Shown: positions 9,617 to 17,335, counted from the stretch's first letter. The stretch: DNA of 64,000 nucleotides from CBDCDJ01 sp965215355 (GCA_965215355.1 CBDCDJ010000007.1:4244303-4308302); one strand, 5' to 3'. Program-made: numbers and translations. The notes: generated by a model not told the origin, from the letters alone.

Positions 9617-9964
9617 CAAGTGCAAAAATAGTCAGCCTCGGCTATTTCTGCGCTGGCTAGGTGTAAGGCGTCGAGCGGTTTGATACCTTGCTCTACAAAT
9701 GTTTCGGCTCGAGCTTCGATACCGTCATCAAGTAAAACCTCGGTTTTCGCTTTTTCAAGCACGGCTCGAGTCGCCCCTCTTCTGATTTCATCGCTCATAC
9801 GGTCCAACTCAAATACCAGAATTTCCGACGACACAAGCTCGACATCACCAGCTTCTACCAAGGCGACAATGTTGAGAATAACCTCAGCCTCGACTCGAAT
9901 GCGTACTTGACTTTGATCGTCCAGGGGCCGCTGCAAACTGCAACTGTCGAGAGTAGATTTTCAA
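9577..9964 (-). pseudogene. PIN-domain (VapC-like) toxin, frameshifted and 3'-truncated
   Basis: The body reads RPLDDQSQVRIRVEAE, then KPLDALHLASAEIAEADYFCTCD, a PIN ribonuclease of the type common in cyanobacteria and Deinococcota. The expected N-terminus LKIY-LDSCSLQ is present from a TTG at 9964. One extra T near 9952 shifts the frame between LKIY and LDSCS, separating the first catalytic Asp from the start. The 3' end is replaced by a MITE-like terminus immediately after the CD of the last acidic motif. The TTG overlaps the TGA of the upstream 80-aa gene, a coupling typical of antitoxin-toxin pairs. The toxin is probably dead, unless the extra T is a sequencing error. Confidence 0.7.
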
Positions 9965-10203
9965 GACCCGTTGTCCCTTAACCACTTTTTCGCCGCTTCT
10001 TCGGCGTCCTCGAGCGCCGCGTCGAGCGACGGATAGGTGCTCTTGCCCTCCCAAACCAGCCCGCCTTCGTCCAGCAAGCGGATGAACGAGTTTGCCCCGT
10101 CGCTGTGGCCAACTTCCAACCAGCCGTCCAAAACCCAGGCTGCCAGGCAAGGGTAATGCTTCTCGATGGTGGGCATGATAGTTTCGGTCAGTTGGGCGCT
10201 CAT
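9961..10203 (-). CDS. Small acidic protein, candidate antitoxin of the adjacent PIN gene
   Basis: The 80-aa acidic protein (HYPCLAAWVLDGWLEVG, then FIRLLDEGGLVWEGKS) ends in a charged helix (ALEDAEEAAKKWLRDNG). I recognise it as a widespread uncharacterised small-protein family but know no function. A TATACT box 8 bases before the ATG indicates a leaderless promoter. Its stop codon overlaps the TTG start of the PIN pseudogene. It is therefore either the antitoxin of that pair or an unrelated first gene of a two-gene operon. Confidence 0.6.
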   Translation of the reverse strand: MSAQLTETIMPTIEKHYPCLAAWVLDGWLEVGHSDGANSFIRLLDEGGLVWEGKSTYPSLDAALEDAEEAAKKWLRDNGS

Positions 10204-10211
10204 TTTGGTAG

Positions 10212-10217
10212 AGTATA
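10212..10217 (-). promoter_or_regulatory. -10 box TATACT, leaderless promoter of the 80-aa gene
   Basis: TATACT ends 8 bases upstream of the ATG at 10203, with no ribosome-binding site between. Confidence 0.55.
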
Positions 10218-10262
10218 GCGCGCCTCAGCATTTTTCCTACGGGGCTACTGACAGGAGAAACT

Positions 10263-10556
10263 ATGGCGAACATCAGGGCTGTCGCCCACATCAAGGCACG
10301 TGCCGACAAGGTCGAAGAGATGCGCACCGTGCTGACGGCTTTGCTCGAGCCGACCCGCCGCGAAGACGGCTGCGTCAGCTACATCCTCACTCAAAACTTG
10401 GACGACCCGACCGACTTTACCTTTATCGAGGAGTGGGAAAGCCGCGAAGCTATCCAGGCGCACTTGGGCTCGGCCCACGTCGCCGAAGCGCTGTCGCACC
10501 TGCCGGAGGTCGGGGCCGCCGACCCCGATATTCGCACTTATGAGGTCTTGGCTTAG
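10263..10556 (+). CDS. Antibiotic biosynthesis monooxygenase (ABM/YgiN-like) family protein
   Basis: The 97-aa protein has the dimeric alpha/beta barrel pattern of ABM enzymes: AVAHIKARADKVEEM, LEPTRREDGCVSY, FTFIEEWESREAIQAHLGSAHV. Family members are small cofactor-free quinol or polyketide monooxygenases, or heme-degrading enzymes; the substrate is not predictable here. AGGAGAAAC lies just before the ATG, so unlike several neighbours it has a ribosome-binding site. It is divergent from the minus-strand 80-aa gene and appears monocistronic. Confidence 0.8.
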   Translation: MANIRAVAHIKARADKVEEMRTVLTALLEPTRREDGCVSYILTQNLDDPTDFTFIEEWESREAIQAHLGSAHVAEALSHLPEVGAADPDIRTYEVLA

Positions 10557-10608
10557 TAAAAATAAAGCTGTGGCGGTCTCGAGCCATTCATTGACAACTT
10601 CGGTCAGT
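10557..10608 (-). pseudogene. Possible hicB C-terminal remnant
   Basis: One frame reads ELTEVVNEWLETATAL, which resembles the HicB helix IIIGEWLETAKEL of the intact copy at 11445-11648. They share a TGGCTCGAGACCGC core. It has no start and its frame conflicts with the preceding hicB stop, so it can only be a remnant. Confidence 0.3.
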
Positions 10609-10842
10609 TCAACTCGCGGTTTGGTAAATTACAGGTCTGTACTTCGGCCTGGGAATGGCTTTGCCCGTTTCTTTTGCGACCTCGAGCCACGCTGTTTTTG
10701 CAAGCTCGAGTTCGGCAAGCGCCTCGGCAGGCGTTTCTCCAAAAGCCGAGCAGTATTTCAGGTCGGGAATATCAGCGATGTGGCCGCCGTCTTCCTCGCT
10801 GAAAAACAGGTTGACTGTCCCAACATGGGAGGGTATAAGCCC

Positions 10843-10884
10843 CCAACTTCAGTTGGCTGCTTTAGCTCAGGTAAACTGAGCTAA
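10843..10884 (+). repeat. Left-end hairpins of the IS200-type element
   Basis: CCAACT-TC-AGTTGG occupies 10843-10856. TTAGCTCAG-GTAAA-CTGAGCTAA occupies 10862-10884. The second stem directly abuts the GTG start of the transposase gene and could limit its translation, as IS200 leaders are known to do. Confidence 0.6.
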
Positions 10885-11319
10885 GTGAGCGAATACCGCA
10901 CAGGCAGCCATACACGGTTTGCGCTAGAGATACATTTGGTGTGGTGTACCAAGTACCGTAAACCCATCTTGCGAGGTGATGTCGCCCATCGTTTCCGAGC
11001 CCTGGCGCGCGAAGTATGTAGCGAGTTGAAAGTCGAGATTATCAAAGGAGTGGTGTCGAGCGACCATGTGCATATGCTGGTATCCATCCCGCCACAGTTG
11101 GCTGTGAGCAAACTGGTACAGAGGTTGAAAGGGAAGACCTCGTACAAATTGCAACGCGAGTTTACGAGTTTGCACAAAACGTACTGGGGCCAAAGGATGT
11201 GGGCGAGAGGCTACTTTGCTTGTAGCACCGGGAATGTCAGTACGGAGATGATAGCGGCCTATATAGAAGGGCACACTGAAGAGGACAGTTTCAAGGTGGT
11301 GGACGACTTCGAGTCCTAG
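10885..11319 (+). CDS. tnpA: IS200/IS605-family transposase (Y1, HUH superfamily)
   Basis: The 144-aa protein has the HUH motif in SSDHVHMLVSIPP near residue 59 and the catalytic Tyr in AAYIEGH near residue 125. HLVWCTKYRKP near the N-terminus and GYFACSTGNVS before the Tyr are conserved in TnpA. It cuts and joins single-stranded DNA as a dimer, recognising subterminal hairpins. The length is normal for IS200-type TnpA and the gene looks intact, so the element may be mobile. It starts at GTG directly after a stem-loop, with no obvious ribosome site. No tnpB is present. Confidence 0.9.
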   Translation: MSEYRTGSHTRFALEIHLVWCTKYRKPILRGDVAHRFRALAREVCSELKVEIIKGVVSSDHVHMLVSIPPQLAVSKLVQRLKGKTSYKLQREFTSLHKTYWGQRMWARGYFACSTGNVSTEMIAAYIEGHTEEDSFKVVDDFES

Positions 11320-11349
11320 TTCAGCTTCCTTGAGGGAGCCTCACTTGAG

Positions 11350-11410
11350 CCGACTTCAGTCGGAAAGACACTTTCAGTGTCGAAGTCATTCCACCTGCTT
11401 CAGCTGGTGG
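11350..11410 (+). repeat. Right-end hairpin cluster of the IS200-type element
   Basis: There are three successive palindromes: CCGACT-TC-AGTCGG at 11350-11363, GACACT-TTC-AGTGTC at 11367-11381, and an imperfect CCACC...GGTGG at 11391-11410. All share a CTTCAG-type core with the left-end hairpin at 10843. Confidence 0.6.
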
Positions 11411-11444
11411 TTGATTGAATCCGTAACTATCCATCAGGCGTACA

Positions 11445-11648
11445 TCAACCTTTCGGCTCGGGGATGGCGCGACCCAATTCTTTTGCGGTCTCGAGCCACT
11501 CCCCAATGATGATTTCGACGTTCGCTACCGCTTCGGCATAGGTTTTGCCGTCCGCCAGACAGCCAGGCAGTTCTGGCACTTCGGCGATAAAAGCGTCGTC
11601 TTCAGGGCTCCAGTAGAGAATGACCTCGTATTTGGGATGTTCAGTCAT
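11445..11648 (-). CDS. HicB-like antitoxin-family protein (solitary)
   Basis: The 67-aa protein has the HicB (UPF0150-type) pattern: YEVILYWSPEDDAFIAEVPEL, then PGCLADGKTYAEAVANVE and a terminal helix. The fold is a degraded RNase H-like domain that binds HicA toxins. GGAGG lies about nine bases before the ATG. It ends 10 bases before the start of the interrupted hicB. No HicA toxin is adjacent, so it may be an orphan regulator or act on one of the distant HicA proteins such as that at 40819. Confidence 0.75.
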   Translation of the reverse strand: MTEHPKYEVILYWSPEDDAFIAEVPELPGCLADGKTYAEAVANVEIIIGEWLETAKELGRAIPEPKG

Positions 11649-11701
11649 CGGTCTCGCCTCCGAGGTTCCTTTCAGGACTTCGACAAGGTTCTGGAGCCTC
11701 C

Positions 11702-13393
11702 CTAGTCCGTCACCGCCCCTTTCGACGCGCTACTCACCAACTTCGCGTACTTCGCCAGCACGCCGCGCTCGTATTTTATAGGCGGCGGGCTCCAAGCCCT
11801 GCGGCGTTTGTCCAGCTCCTCGTCGCTCAAGTTCACTTGCAGCAGGTTCTTTTCGGCGTCAATGGTGACGCTGTCGCCCTCTTCAAGCAGCGCGAGCGGC
11901 CCGCCCACTTGCGCCTCGGGCGCGACGTGGCCGACGACGAGGCCGTAGGTGCCGCCCGAAAAACGCCCGTCGGTAATCAGCGCAACCGAATCGCCCAAGC
12001 CTTTACCGATGACCGCCGAAGTCGGTGACAGCATTTCGCGCATTCCGGGGCCGCCCTTAGGGCCTTCGTAACGGATGATGATGATGTCTCCGGCTTGAAT
12101 GGTGTCGTTCATGATGGCGGTCATGGCGACCTCTTCGCTGTCGAAAATACGGGCGGGGCCGGTGATGCTGCTGTTTTTGAGACCGCTCGTTTTGGCGACC
12201 GCGCCCTCGGGGGCTAAGTTGCCCTTGAGAATGGCGAGGTGGCCTTCTTTGTACTTGGGCTTGTCGAACGGCAAGATAACGTCCTGGTCGGGGGAGGGCG
12301 TGCCGGACACGTCGGCTAAGTTTTCCGCGACGGTTTTGCCCGTCACCGTCAGGCAGTCGCCGTCCAAGAGGCCAGCCTCGAGCAGCATCTTCATCACCAG
12401 CGGCACGCCGCCCGCCGCGTGAAAGTCGGTGGCGACGTATTTGCCCGACGGTTTGAGGTCGGCCACGTGCGGCACTTTGCGGCGAATGCGCTCGAAGTCG
12501 TCCAGGCTCAGGTCGATTTCGGCGGCGTGGGCGATGGCGAGGTAGTGCAGCACCGCGTTCGTGCTGCCGCCGATGGCCATGACCACGGCGAGGGCGTTTT
12601 CGATGGAAGCCTTGGTGATGATGTCTCGAGCGGTGACGCCCTGTTTAATCATCTGCAACAACGCCCGCCCGCTCTGGGCTGCGCTGTCGTGCTTTTCGTG
12701 CTCGACCGCCGACATGGTCGACGAGTAGGGGAGGCTCATGCCCATCGCCTCGAACGCCGACGACATGGTGTTGGCGGTGTACATGCCGCCGCACGAGCCC
12801 GCGCCGGGAATGGCGCGGCGTTCGATGTCGCGAAAAGTTTCCAACTCAATCCGCCCCGCCGAATACTCGCCCACCGCCTCGAACACACTGACGATGGTGA
12901 GGTCATCGCCGTCATGTTGCCCTGGCAGAATAGTGCCGCCGTAAACGAAAACACTCGGCACGTCCAGCCGCGCCATCGCAATCATCGCGCCGGGCATGTT
13001 TTTGTCGCAGCCGCCGACCGCGATAACCCCGTCCATGCTCTGCCCGCGCACCACGGTTTCGATGCTGTCGGCGATGACCTCGCGACTGACCAGGCTGCAC
13101 TTCATGCCCTCGGTGCCCATCGAAATGCCGTCCGAAACGGTGATGGTGCCGAACAGTTGCGGCATCCCGCCCGCCGCTTTAATGGCTTCTTCGGCCGCTC
13201 GAGACAGGTCACCCAAACCCGCGTTGCACGGCGTGATGGTCGAAAAGCCGTTCGCCACGCCGATAATGGGCTTGTCGAAGTCGTCGTCGCCGAAGCCGAC
13301 CGCGCGCATCATCGAGCGGTTGGGGGCGCGTTCAATGCCTTCGGTGATGAGGGCGCTGCGGCGGTTGAGTTTTTCGGGGGTGGGGCTGCTCAT
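11702..13393 (-). CDS. ilvD: Dihydroxy-acid dehydratase
   Basis: The 563-aa protein is of normal IlvD length. It dehydrates 2,3-dihydroxy-isovalerate and its methyl homologue in valine and isoleucine synthesis, using an Fe-S cluster. The cluster cysteines are visible in GGCDKNMPG and GSCGGMYTANTMS. The conserved PCNAGLGDLSRAAEEAIK and DGRFSGGTYGLVVGH segments are also present. GGAGG lies upstream of the ATG. It is monocistronic, with no other ilv gene in the window. Confidence 0.96.
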   Translation of the reverse strand: MSSPTPEKLNRRSALITEGIERAPNRSMMRAVGFGDDDFDKPIIGVANGFSTITPCNAGLGDLSRAAEEAIKAAGGMPQLFGTITVSDGISMGTEGMKCSLVSREVIADSIETVVRGQSMDGVIAVGGCDKNMPGAMIAMARLDVPSVFVYGGTILPGQHDGDDLTIVSVFEAVGEYSAGRIELETFRDIERRAIPGAGSCGGMYTANTMSSAFEAMGMSLPYSSTMSAVEHEKHDSAAQSGRALLQMIKQGVTARDIITKASIENALAVVMAIGGSTNAVLHYLAIAHAAEIDLSLDDFERIRRKVPHVADLKPSGKYVATDFHAAGGVPLVMKMLLEAGLLDGDCLTVTGKTVAENLADVSGTPSPDQDVILPFDKPKYKEGHLAILKGNLAPEGAVAKTSGLKNSSITGPARIFDSEEVAMTAIMNDTIQAGDIIIIRYEGPKGGPGMREMLSPTSAVIGKGLGDSVALITDGRFSGGTYGLVVGHVAPEAQVGGPLALLEEGDSVTIDAEKNLLQVNLSDEELDKRRRAWSPPPIKYERGVLAKYAKLVSSASKGAVTD

Positions 13394-13461
13394 GGTTGGC
13401 CTCCAAGATTCGCTGAGTAGCTAGAAGTGTACCTTAAAGACCACGAGGCGCTATTTTCGTT

Positions 13462-14238
13462 TCAAAGTTTTCGCGCCCGGAGCGCCATAAACAAGGGGAT
13501 GTCCTGGTTGTCCTGCTCGCCTTTGTTCATGGGCTGGTCGGGCAGCTCGAGCAGCGCGTCGATAAACAACCCCGCGTCGCTCAGGGCCGTGACGTAGTCT
13601 TGAAGCGGCCGGTGAAAACTCCGCGTCGTGCCAGGGCCTTTGACGTGGTCTTTCATCGGTACGTCCAGCGGGCGCAAATAGCTGTCCACCCGGCGATAGG
13701 TGAGTTTGCGGCCCGCGTCAAAACCCCAGCCGCTCTGCCGCGGCACGCGAAAGCAAGGGTGGAGCATAAAAATCACCAGCCGCCCCCCTCTTTTCAGCGC
13801 CCAACCGGCCGCGCCCACGACCTCGTCCAGCGGGTCCATGTCCTGAATGCTGAGGAGGAACACGACTCCGTCGAAGCTTTTTTCTTTGAGGGTCGGAAGC
13901 CGTTGCAAGTTCCGAACGTCGGCGCAGATGAATTCGCCCGCCTTGCCGTGGTGCTGCTTCGCCGAACGCACGAGCGAAGAACTCAGCTCCACCCCGACGT
14001 AACTCGCGCCTGCGCGCGCGACGTGCGGCGCGAGGACGCTCGAGCCCGCCCCGAGGTCTAAAATCCTTTCGCCGGGTCGGGGCTCGAGCAACTCCAACGT
14101 CGTCGGCAGCGCGATTTTCCGGTGATAGTGGCTGCCCTTTTTGCCGACCCAGCCGTCGTACCAACCCGCGACGTTTTCCCAGCTGGTGTTAGAGGTTTTG
14201 GGTTTTACAGTTGTAACTTTTGTAAATTTAGGCTTCAT
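13462..14238 (-). CDS. Class I SAM-dependent methyltransferase
   Basis: The 258-aa protein has methyltransferase motif I (ERILDLGAGSSVLAPH) near residue 55 and post-motifs FDGVVFLLSIQDMDPL and GWALKRGGRLVIFMLHPCF, a Methyltransf_11/25-type fold. The substrate is unknown. The ATG at 14238 overlaps the TGA of the upstream AbrB-type gene by one base (TGATG), so translation is coupled. An AbrB-like antitoxin upstream of a methyltransferase rather than a nuclease toxin is unusual. Confidence 0.85.
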   Translation of the reverse strand: MKPKFTKVTTVKPKTSNTSWENVAGWYDGWVGKKGSHYHRKIALPTTLELLEPRPGERILDLGAGSSVLAPHVARAGASYVGVELSSSLVRSAKQHHGKAGEFICADVRNLQRLPTLKEKSFDGVVFLLSIQDMDPLDEVVGAAGWALKRGGRLVIFMLHPCFRVPRQSGWGFDAGRKLTYRRVDSYLRPLDVPMKDHVKGPGTTRSFHRPLQDYVTALSDAGLFIDALLELPDQPMNKGEQDNQDIPLFMALRARKL

Positions 14239-14438
14239 CAATACAAGTAAGCGGCGTGATTTTCCGACGCGTCTGTCATGTTGCCCTTGACGGGTTGGCC
14301 GCCAAGTCCCAAAATGGGGTCTTCCAGAATAGATACAACCGTAATGACATTGTTTTCTCTGCGGATTTCAACCGCGTCGACACTCTCGAGCAGGTCCTTA
14401 GGAATCGTAATACCTTCTTTTGTTACCTGAGCTTTCAT
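14238..14438 (-). CDS. SpoVT/AbrB-type small DNA-binding protein (antitoxin-like)
   Basis: The 66-aa protein begins MKAQVTKEGITIPKDLL, followed by AVEIRRENNVITVV, the swapped-hairpin AbrB fold. A C-terminal tail follows (DPILGLGGQPV) like that of antitoxins found with PIN toxins. A TATGCT box ends 6 bases before the ATG (leaderless). Downstream, where a PIN toxin would be expected, is a coupled methyltransferase gene. It probably autoregulates this two-gene operon. Confidence 0.75.
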   Translation of the reverse strand: MKAQVTKEGITIPKDLLESVDAVEIRRENNVITVVSILEDPILGLGGQPVKGNMTDASENHAAYLY

Positions 14439-14591
14439 GCTGACAGCATACTCGAAACCTCAGACTGACTGGGTAGGGGAGAACTCAACGGCTGTAGCCA
14501 GAGGTCCAAACGCATCTAATGATGTAAGTTGCTGCTGTTCAAATTCACTACGGAATCCAGTTGTTAAGACTTGATCCCCAACAACATGTGG

Positions 14592-14852
14592 CTAGATGTC
14601 CGTCAAGGATAAAATTCGGAAATCATCTAGTTTGAGAGCTCCATATTCAAGGACTTTGCGAACAGTAAACAGAATGAGAAAACCTTCCTCGACGTAATAA
14701 CAGCGTGGAAAATTTCCATTATGCAGTTGTTCTTGCATATCATAATGCCCCGGCCCTCGAAAGGGTTCATAAGCATAGTCTCCGATCTCTTTGGGGCTTC
14801 TCTCTTTAAAATAGCCAACACCCATATTGTCGAAATAAAATTCCTTTGCCAC
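14592..14852 (-). CDS. Small uncharacterised protein next to the duplicated moaA fragment
   Basis: The 86-aa product (AKEFYFDNMGVGYFKERS, then YEEGFLILFTVRKVLEYG-like hydrophobic strands) is not a family I recognise. Its size and aromatic-rich strands resemble immunity-type or small cytoplasmic proteins. The start is taken as the GTG at 14852 behind AAGGA. The frame runs on to 15050, but that part crosses the duplicated moaA fragment (14895-14944) and is unlikely to be coding. Base composition is clearly lower in GC than the flanking core genes. Confidence 0.45.
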   Translation of the reverse strand: MAKEFYFDNMGVGYFKERSPKEIGDYAYEPFRGPGHYDMQEQLHNGNFPRCYYVEEGFLILFTVRKVLEYGALKLDDFRILSLTDI

Positions 14853-14894
14853 AATGTCCTTAGCTCCCTGACTTGATGTTAGGGTTTCTACTAC

Positions 14895-14944
14895 CCTACC
14901 CGCCGATGGCGACCATCGTCCGGGGCCGCTCGACGAGCGTGGTG
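14895..14944 (-). repeat. Direct repeat A1: 50-bp copy of the moaA 3' end
   Basis: This segment repeats 17336-17385 with one mismatch (a T/C after CACCACG). It includes the last codons and stop of moaA. Together they flank a 2.4-kb GC-poor block holding a hydrolase, a methyltransferase and an NTPase gene. Confidence 0.85.
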
Positions 14945-15058
14945 TGGTTTCACACGCTCGAGAACCTTTCTTAGATAACCGGAACCGGTTCAGAACTCTG
15001 CCAAGGCCCATCTTACAAAATCTGTCATAAAATTTGCGCTGCAGCAACACAAGCTACT

Positions 15059-15874
15059 TTACCCTTCGACGAACTCGAGCAGCACGCGGTTGAACTGCTC
15101 CGGGTTGTCCCAGTTGAGCATGTGTCCGGCGTCGTCGATAAAAACCAGCCTGGATGCCGGAATACGTTGCGCCATCACCCGCGCTTGCCTATGAGTTTGC
15201 TTGTTGAGACCCCCCACCATGATAAGCGTCGGACAGCCGATGTCCTCTAAGCGTTTATAACCGTCGAACTGAGTGACGGCTTTCCATACTTCGCGGTAAT
15301 TTGTGAGGTCGGCAGCGTGCTTACCGATTTCGGCCTGGACGTAACGCTTTGCACCGGCGCTGTGTTTCCCGATTTGACCGGCGAACAGCTTCGTTTGCCA
15401 AGCCACCGGTGCAAGGTTGAACATAGGCAGCGTAATTTCCGTCAAAAAGGCTTCCAAGCGCGTCGAGCGAACCCCGTAAGAAGTATCGACCAGGACGAGC
15501 TTAGCCACACGTTCTGGACACTTTACCGCTAGTTGCTGAGCGACCATGCCACCCAAAGAGTGACCACAAAGAACAACCGGCTCGAGTCCCAAATGCTCTA
15601 AGAGTTGCCTAACGTCGTCTGCAAACTTGGCGACGCTGTACGGGTAGCCTTTTCGTTCGGATTGCCCGTGGCCTCTCAGGTCAATCAAGAGGTAAGACTT
15701 ATCCCCGAGCGCGTCGAGCTGAGGCTGCCATTCGCTCGAGGCGATGTAAGCACCGTGGGTAAAAACAACAGTGGGTTCACCGTTATTTACATGTTGAAAA
15801 GCAATTTTTGTGGCGTCGTCGGTTTGGAAATGGGCTGTGTTTGCAGGGGTGGTGTTTGCGAACTCAGGTTTCAT
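15059..15874 (-). CDS. Alpha/beta hydrolase
   Basis: The 271-aa protein has the classical fold: oxyanion-hole strand VVFTHGAYIAS, LLIDLRGHGQSERKG, nucleophile elbow LCGHSLGGMVAQQ (Ser near residue 97) and a C-terminal His in DDAGHMLNWDNPEQF. The substrate is not predictable. The start is the ATG at 15874 (MKPEF), inside the end of the upstream methyltransferase gene (11-base overlap), so the two are co-translated. It belongs to the block between the moaA-derived repeats and has lower GC than the core genes around it. Confidence 0.85.
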   Translation of the reverse strand: MKPEFANTTPANTAHFQTDDATKIAFQHVNNGEPTVVFTHGAYIASSEWQPQLDALGDKSYLLIDLRGHGQSERKGYPYSVAKFADDVRQLLEHLGLEPVVLCGHSLGGMVAQQLAVKCPERVAKLVLVDTSYGVRSTRLEAFLTEITLPMFNLAPVAWQTKLFAGQIGKHSAGAKRYVQAEIGKHAADLTNYREVWKAVTQFDGYKRLEDIGCPTLIMVGGLNKQTHRQARVMAQRIPASRLVFIDDAGHMLNWDNPEQFNRVLLEFVEG

Positions 15875-16613
15875 ACCTACCAGCCACAAAGCAGAAGTCC
15901 ATCTCTACCCTTTTGATTTCGTCCGGCCTTCCCCAAACAGACGAAACCTGACGGTAAGCCTCTGTGAAAAAACCTTCTCCAAGCGCGGCCATACATCTTC
16001 GGGTTGATGACCAGGTGTGAAGGTAAGCAAAAAACCGGTTTAAGTCCCAGCATGTCTCCATTGTAAGAACGGGGGCTTTGACAGGTTCAAAAGGTATATC
16101 GAGGTCTCTGTAGTGATTCCACAAAAGTTTGTTTTGTTCCGCCCAGTAAGGTTCTATCACGTTCAAAAAGGCTTTTTTGAGGACTTCATCAACTTCACTG
16201 TTTATGTTGGGCCAGCAGTACCCCCACGCCGAAAAGACACCCCCCGGTTTCAACACTCTTTTTACCTCGCCGAAAAACCGGTCGTGCTTCATCCAATGTA
16301 AGGCTTGGGCTACACAAACCAAATCGAAAGAGGCTGCTGGGAAAGGTGTAGCCTCAGAGGGGCAGACAGAGTAGTTTATCTTTGGATGGTTGAAGGCGTT
16401 TTTGATTTGGTTGGGGCTTACGTCCGTTGCTTGCACCTCGTCAAAATAACCAGCGAGGCTGACAGCGGCTTGTCCGTTGCCACAGGCGCAGTCCCACGCG
16501 CTTTTGGTTTCCCTACACTGGCTGACGAGAAATTCAAACAGTTCCGGTGGATAACCGAGTCGTGCTGAAGCGTAAATATCGGCTTTGTCGTTGAACAGTT
16601 CGGTGTAGTTCAT
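15864..16613 (-). CDS. Class I SAM-dependent methyltransferase
   Basis: The 249-aa protein starts MNYTELFNDKADIYASARLG. It has SAM motif I as AWDCACGNGQAAVSLA near residue 40, TDVSPNQI, and FDLVCVAQALHWMKHDRFF typical of Methyltransf_11 proteins acting on small molecules. It is the first gene of a two-gene unit with the overlapping alpha/beta hydrolase. GC content is clearly below the window average. No ribosome-binding site or clear -10 box precedes the ATG. Confidence 0.8.
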   Translation of the reverse strand: MNYTELFNDKADIYASARLGYPPELFEFLVSQCRETKSAWDCACGNGQAAVSLAGYFDEVQATDVSPNQIKNAFNHPKINYSVCPSEATPFPAASFDLVCVAQALHWMKHDRFFGEVKRVLKPGGVFSAWGYCWPNINSEVDEVLKKAFLNVIEPYWAEQNKLLWNHYRDLDIPFEPVKAPVLTMETCWDLNRFFAYLHTWSSTRRCMAALGEGFFTEAYRQVSSVWGRPDEIKRVEMDFCFVAGRYET

Positions 16614-16724
16614 AGTGAGCTTTTTGTTTCATGCGGTTCGGACACTTCGACAGTGTAGTTTGCCATAGTCTAAGTCTACTGCTGGAAATTCAACGAGAGA
16701 GTCCAAATCTATTGCAGTGCCTGG

Positions 16725-17279
16725 TTATGTCGTGGTCACTAAAGCTGAGATTTCTTCAGCGACCTGTTTAACGGTCTTGTTTTCAGTGTAGACCGTAAAC
16801 TCCGCCAACTCAGCGTTCGAGGGGTGGTTGAGGAAATGTTCGTTGGGGTTTGGCGTTATTTCTGCAACATAGCTGACGCGCTCATTGAGGACCTCGAGGG
16901 ATTTGTCTAAATCGGAAGAGGGTAGCAGTAGAAAGATAAAAGGATAGGGAGCCAAGACAGCCTTTATTTTGAGAAAAAGAGACCTATCCTCGTACACGGA
17001 GTGACCTGCGCCGAAGTCGATAACGCTGCCTGCGTTTTCACTCAGGATTCTTTCGACGGCGTGCGCTTCAAAGGGCTTCCAATACCGATACAGCCCCCAA
17101 AAACCCTCTGCTTCGTATCTTGCCGCCGCCTCTTTTTCATCGTAACCGATTTCCTTGTAATAGTCCTCTCGCACATCGTCGATTGAGCACCTCGGAATAG
17201 CAAGATTGTTACTGACTTGCTCGCCGACGCTCGACTTTCCAGTGCCGATAGGTCCAATGAGAATAATGGTATCAGGCAT
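16725..17279 (-). CDS. Shikimate-kinase-like P-loop NTPase
   Basis: The 184-aa protein has a Walker A loop GPIGTGKSSVGEQVS at residue 9, followed by a kinase-like core (CSIDDVREDYY, SVIDFGAGHSVYED, FIFLLLPSSDLD). The arrangement matches small-molecule kinases of the shikimate/gluconate kinase superfamily, but the shikimate-binding residues are not evident, so the substrate is unknown. It is GC-poor like the two genes before it and lies just inside the second moaA-derived repeat, probably as part of the same acquired block. Confidence 0.75.
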   Translation of the reverse strand: MPDTIILIGPIGTGKSSVGEQVSNNLAIPRCSIDDVREDYYKEIGYDEKEAAARYEAEGFWGLYRYWKPFEAHAVERILSENAGSVIDFGAGHSVYEDRSLFLKIKAVLAPYPFIFLLLPSSDLDKSLEVLNERVSYVAEITPNPNEHFLNHPSNAELAEFTVYTENKTVKQVAEEISALVTTT

Positions 17280-17335
17280 TTTTCAAGCTGAAGAACTTGA
17301 GAGGCATGACTAGATGTCCAAAGGTTTAGTGTTCG

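Larger units (their letters stand above)
10819..11422 (+). mobile_element. IS200/IS605-type insertion sequence, about 604 bp
   Basis: The boundaries are deduced from the interrupted hicB frame, which closes exactly when 10819-11422 is removed. The element carries one Y1 transposase gene and imperfect palindromes at both ends, and has no terminal inverted repeats or target duplication. All of this fits IS200/IS605 single-strand transposition. On the minus strand the flank ends in TTAC, the tetranucleotide targeted by IS608, though the orientation relative to tnpA would need checking. Confidence 0.75.
10609..11434 (-). pseudogene. HicB-family antitoxin gene interrupted by an IS200-type element
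   Basis: The 3' part (10609-10818) encodes TVNLFFSEEDGG, HIADIPDLKYCSAFGETP and a C-terminal helix, a typical HicB fold. The first four codons (ATG GAT AGT TAC, MDSY) lie on the other side of the insertion at 11423-11434. Joining 11423 to 10818 restores an in-frame 73-aa HicB beginning MDSYTVNLFF. HicB proteins neutralise HicA mRNA interferases and repress their own operon. No hicA adjoins it. An intact hicB-like gene lies 10 bases upstream, so the two were probably in tandem. Confidence 0.75.

Noticed and set aside
12419..13420. 333-codon plus-strand frame opposite ilvD
   Set aside because: It is His/Arg-rich low-information sequence, fully opposite a strongly conserved gene.
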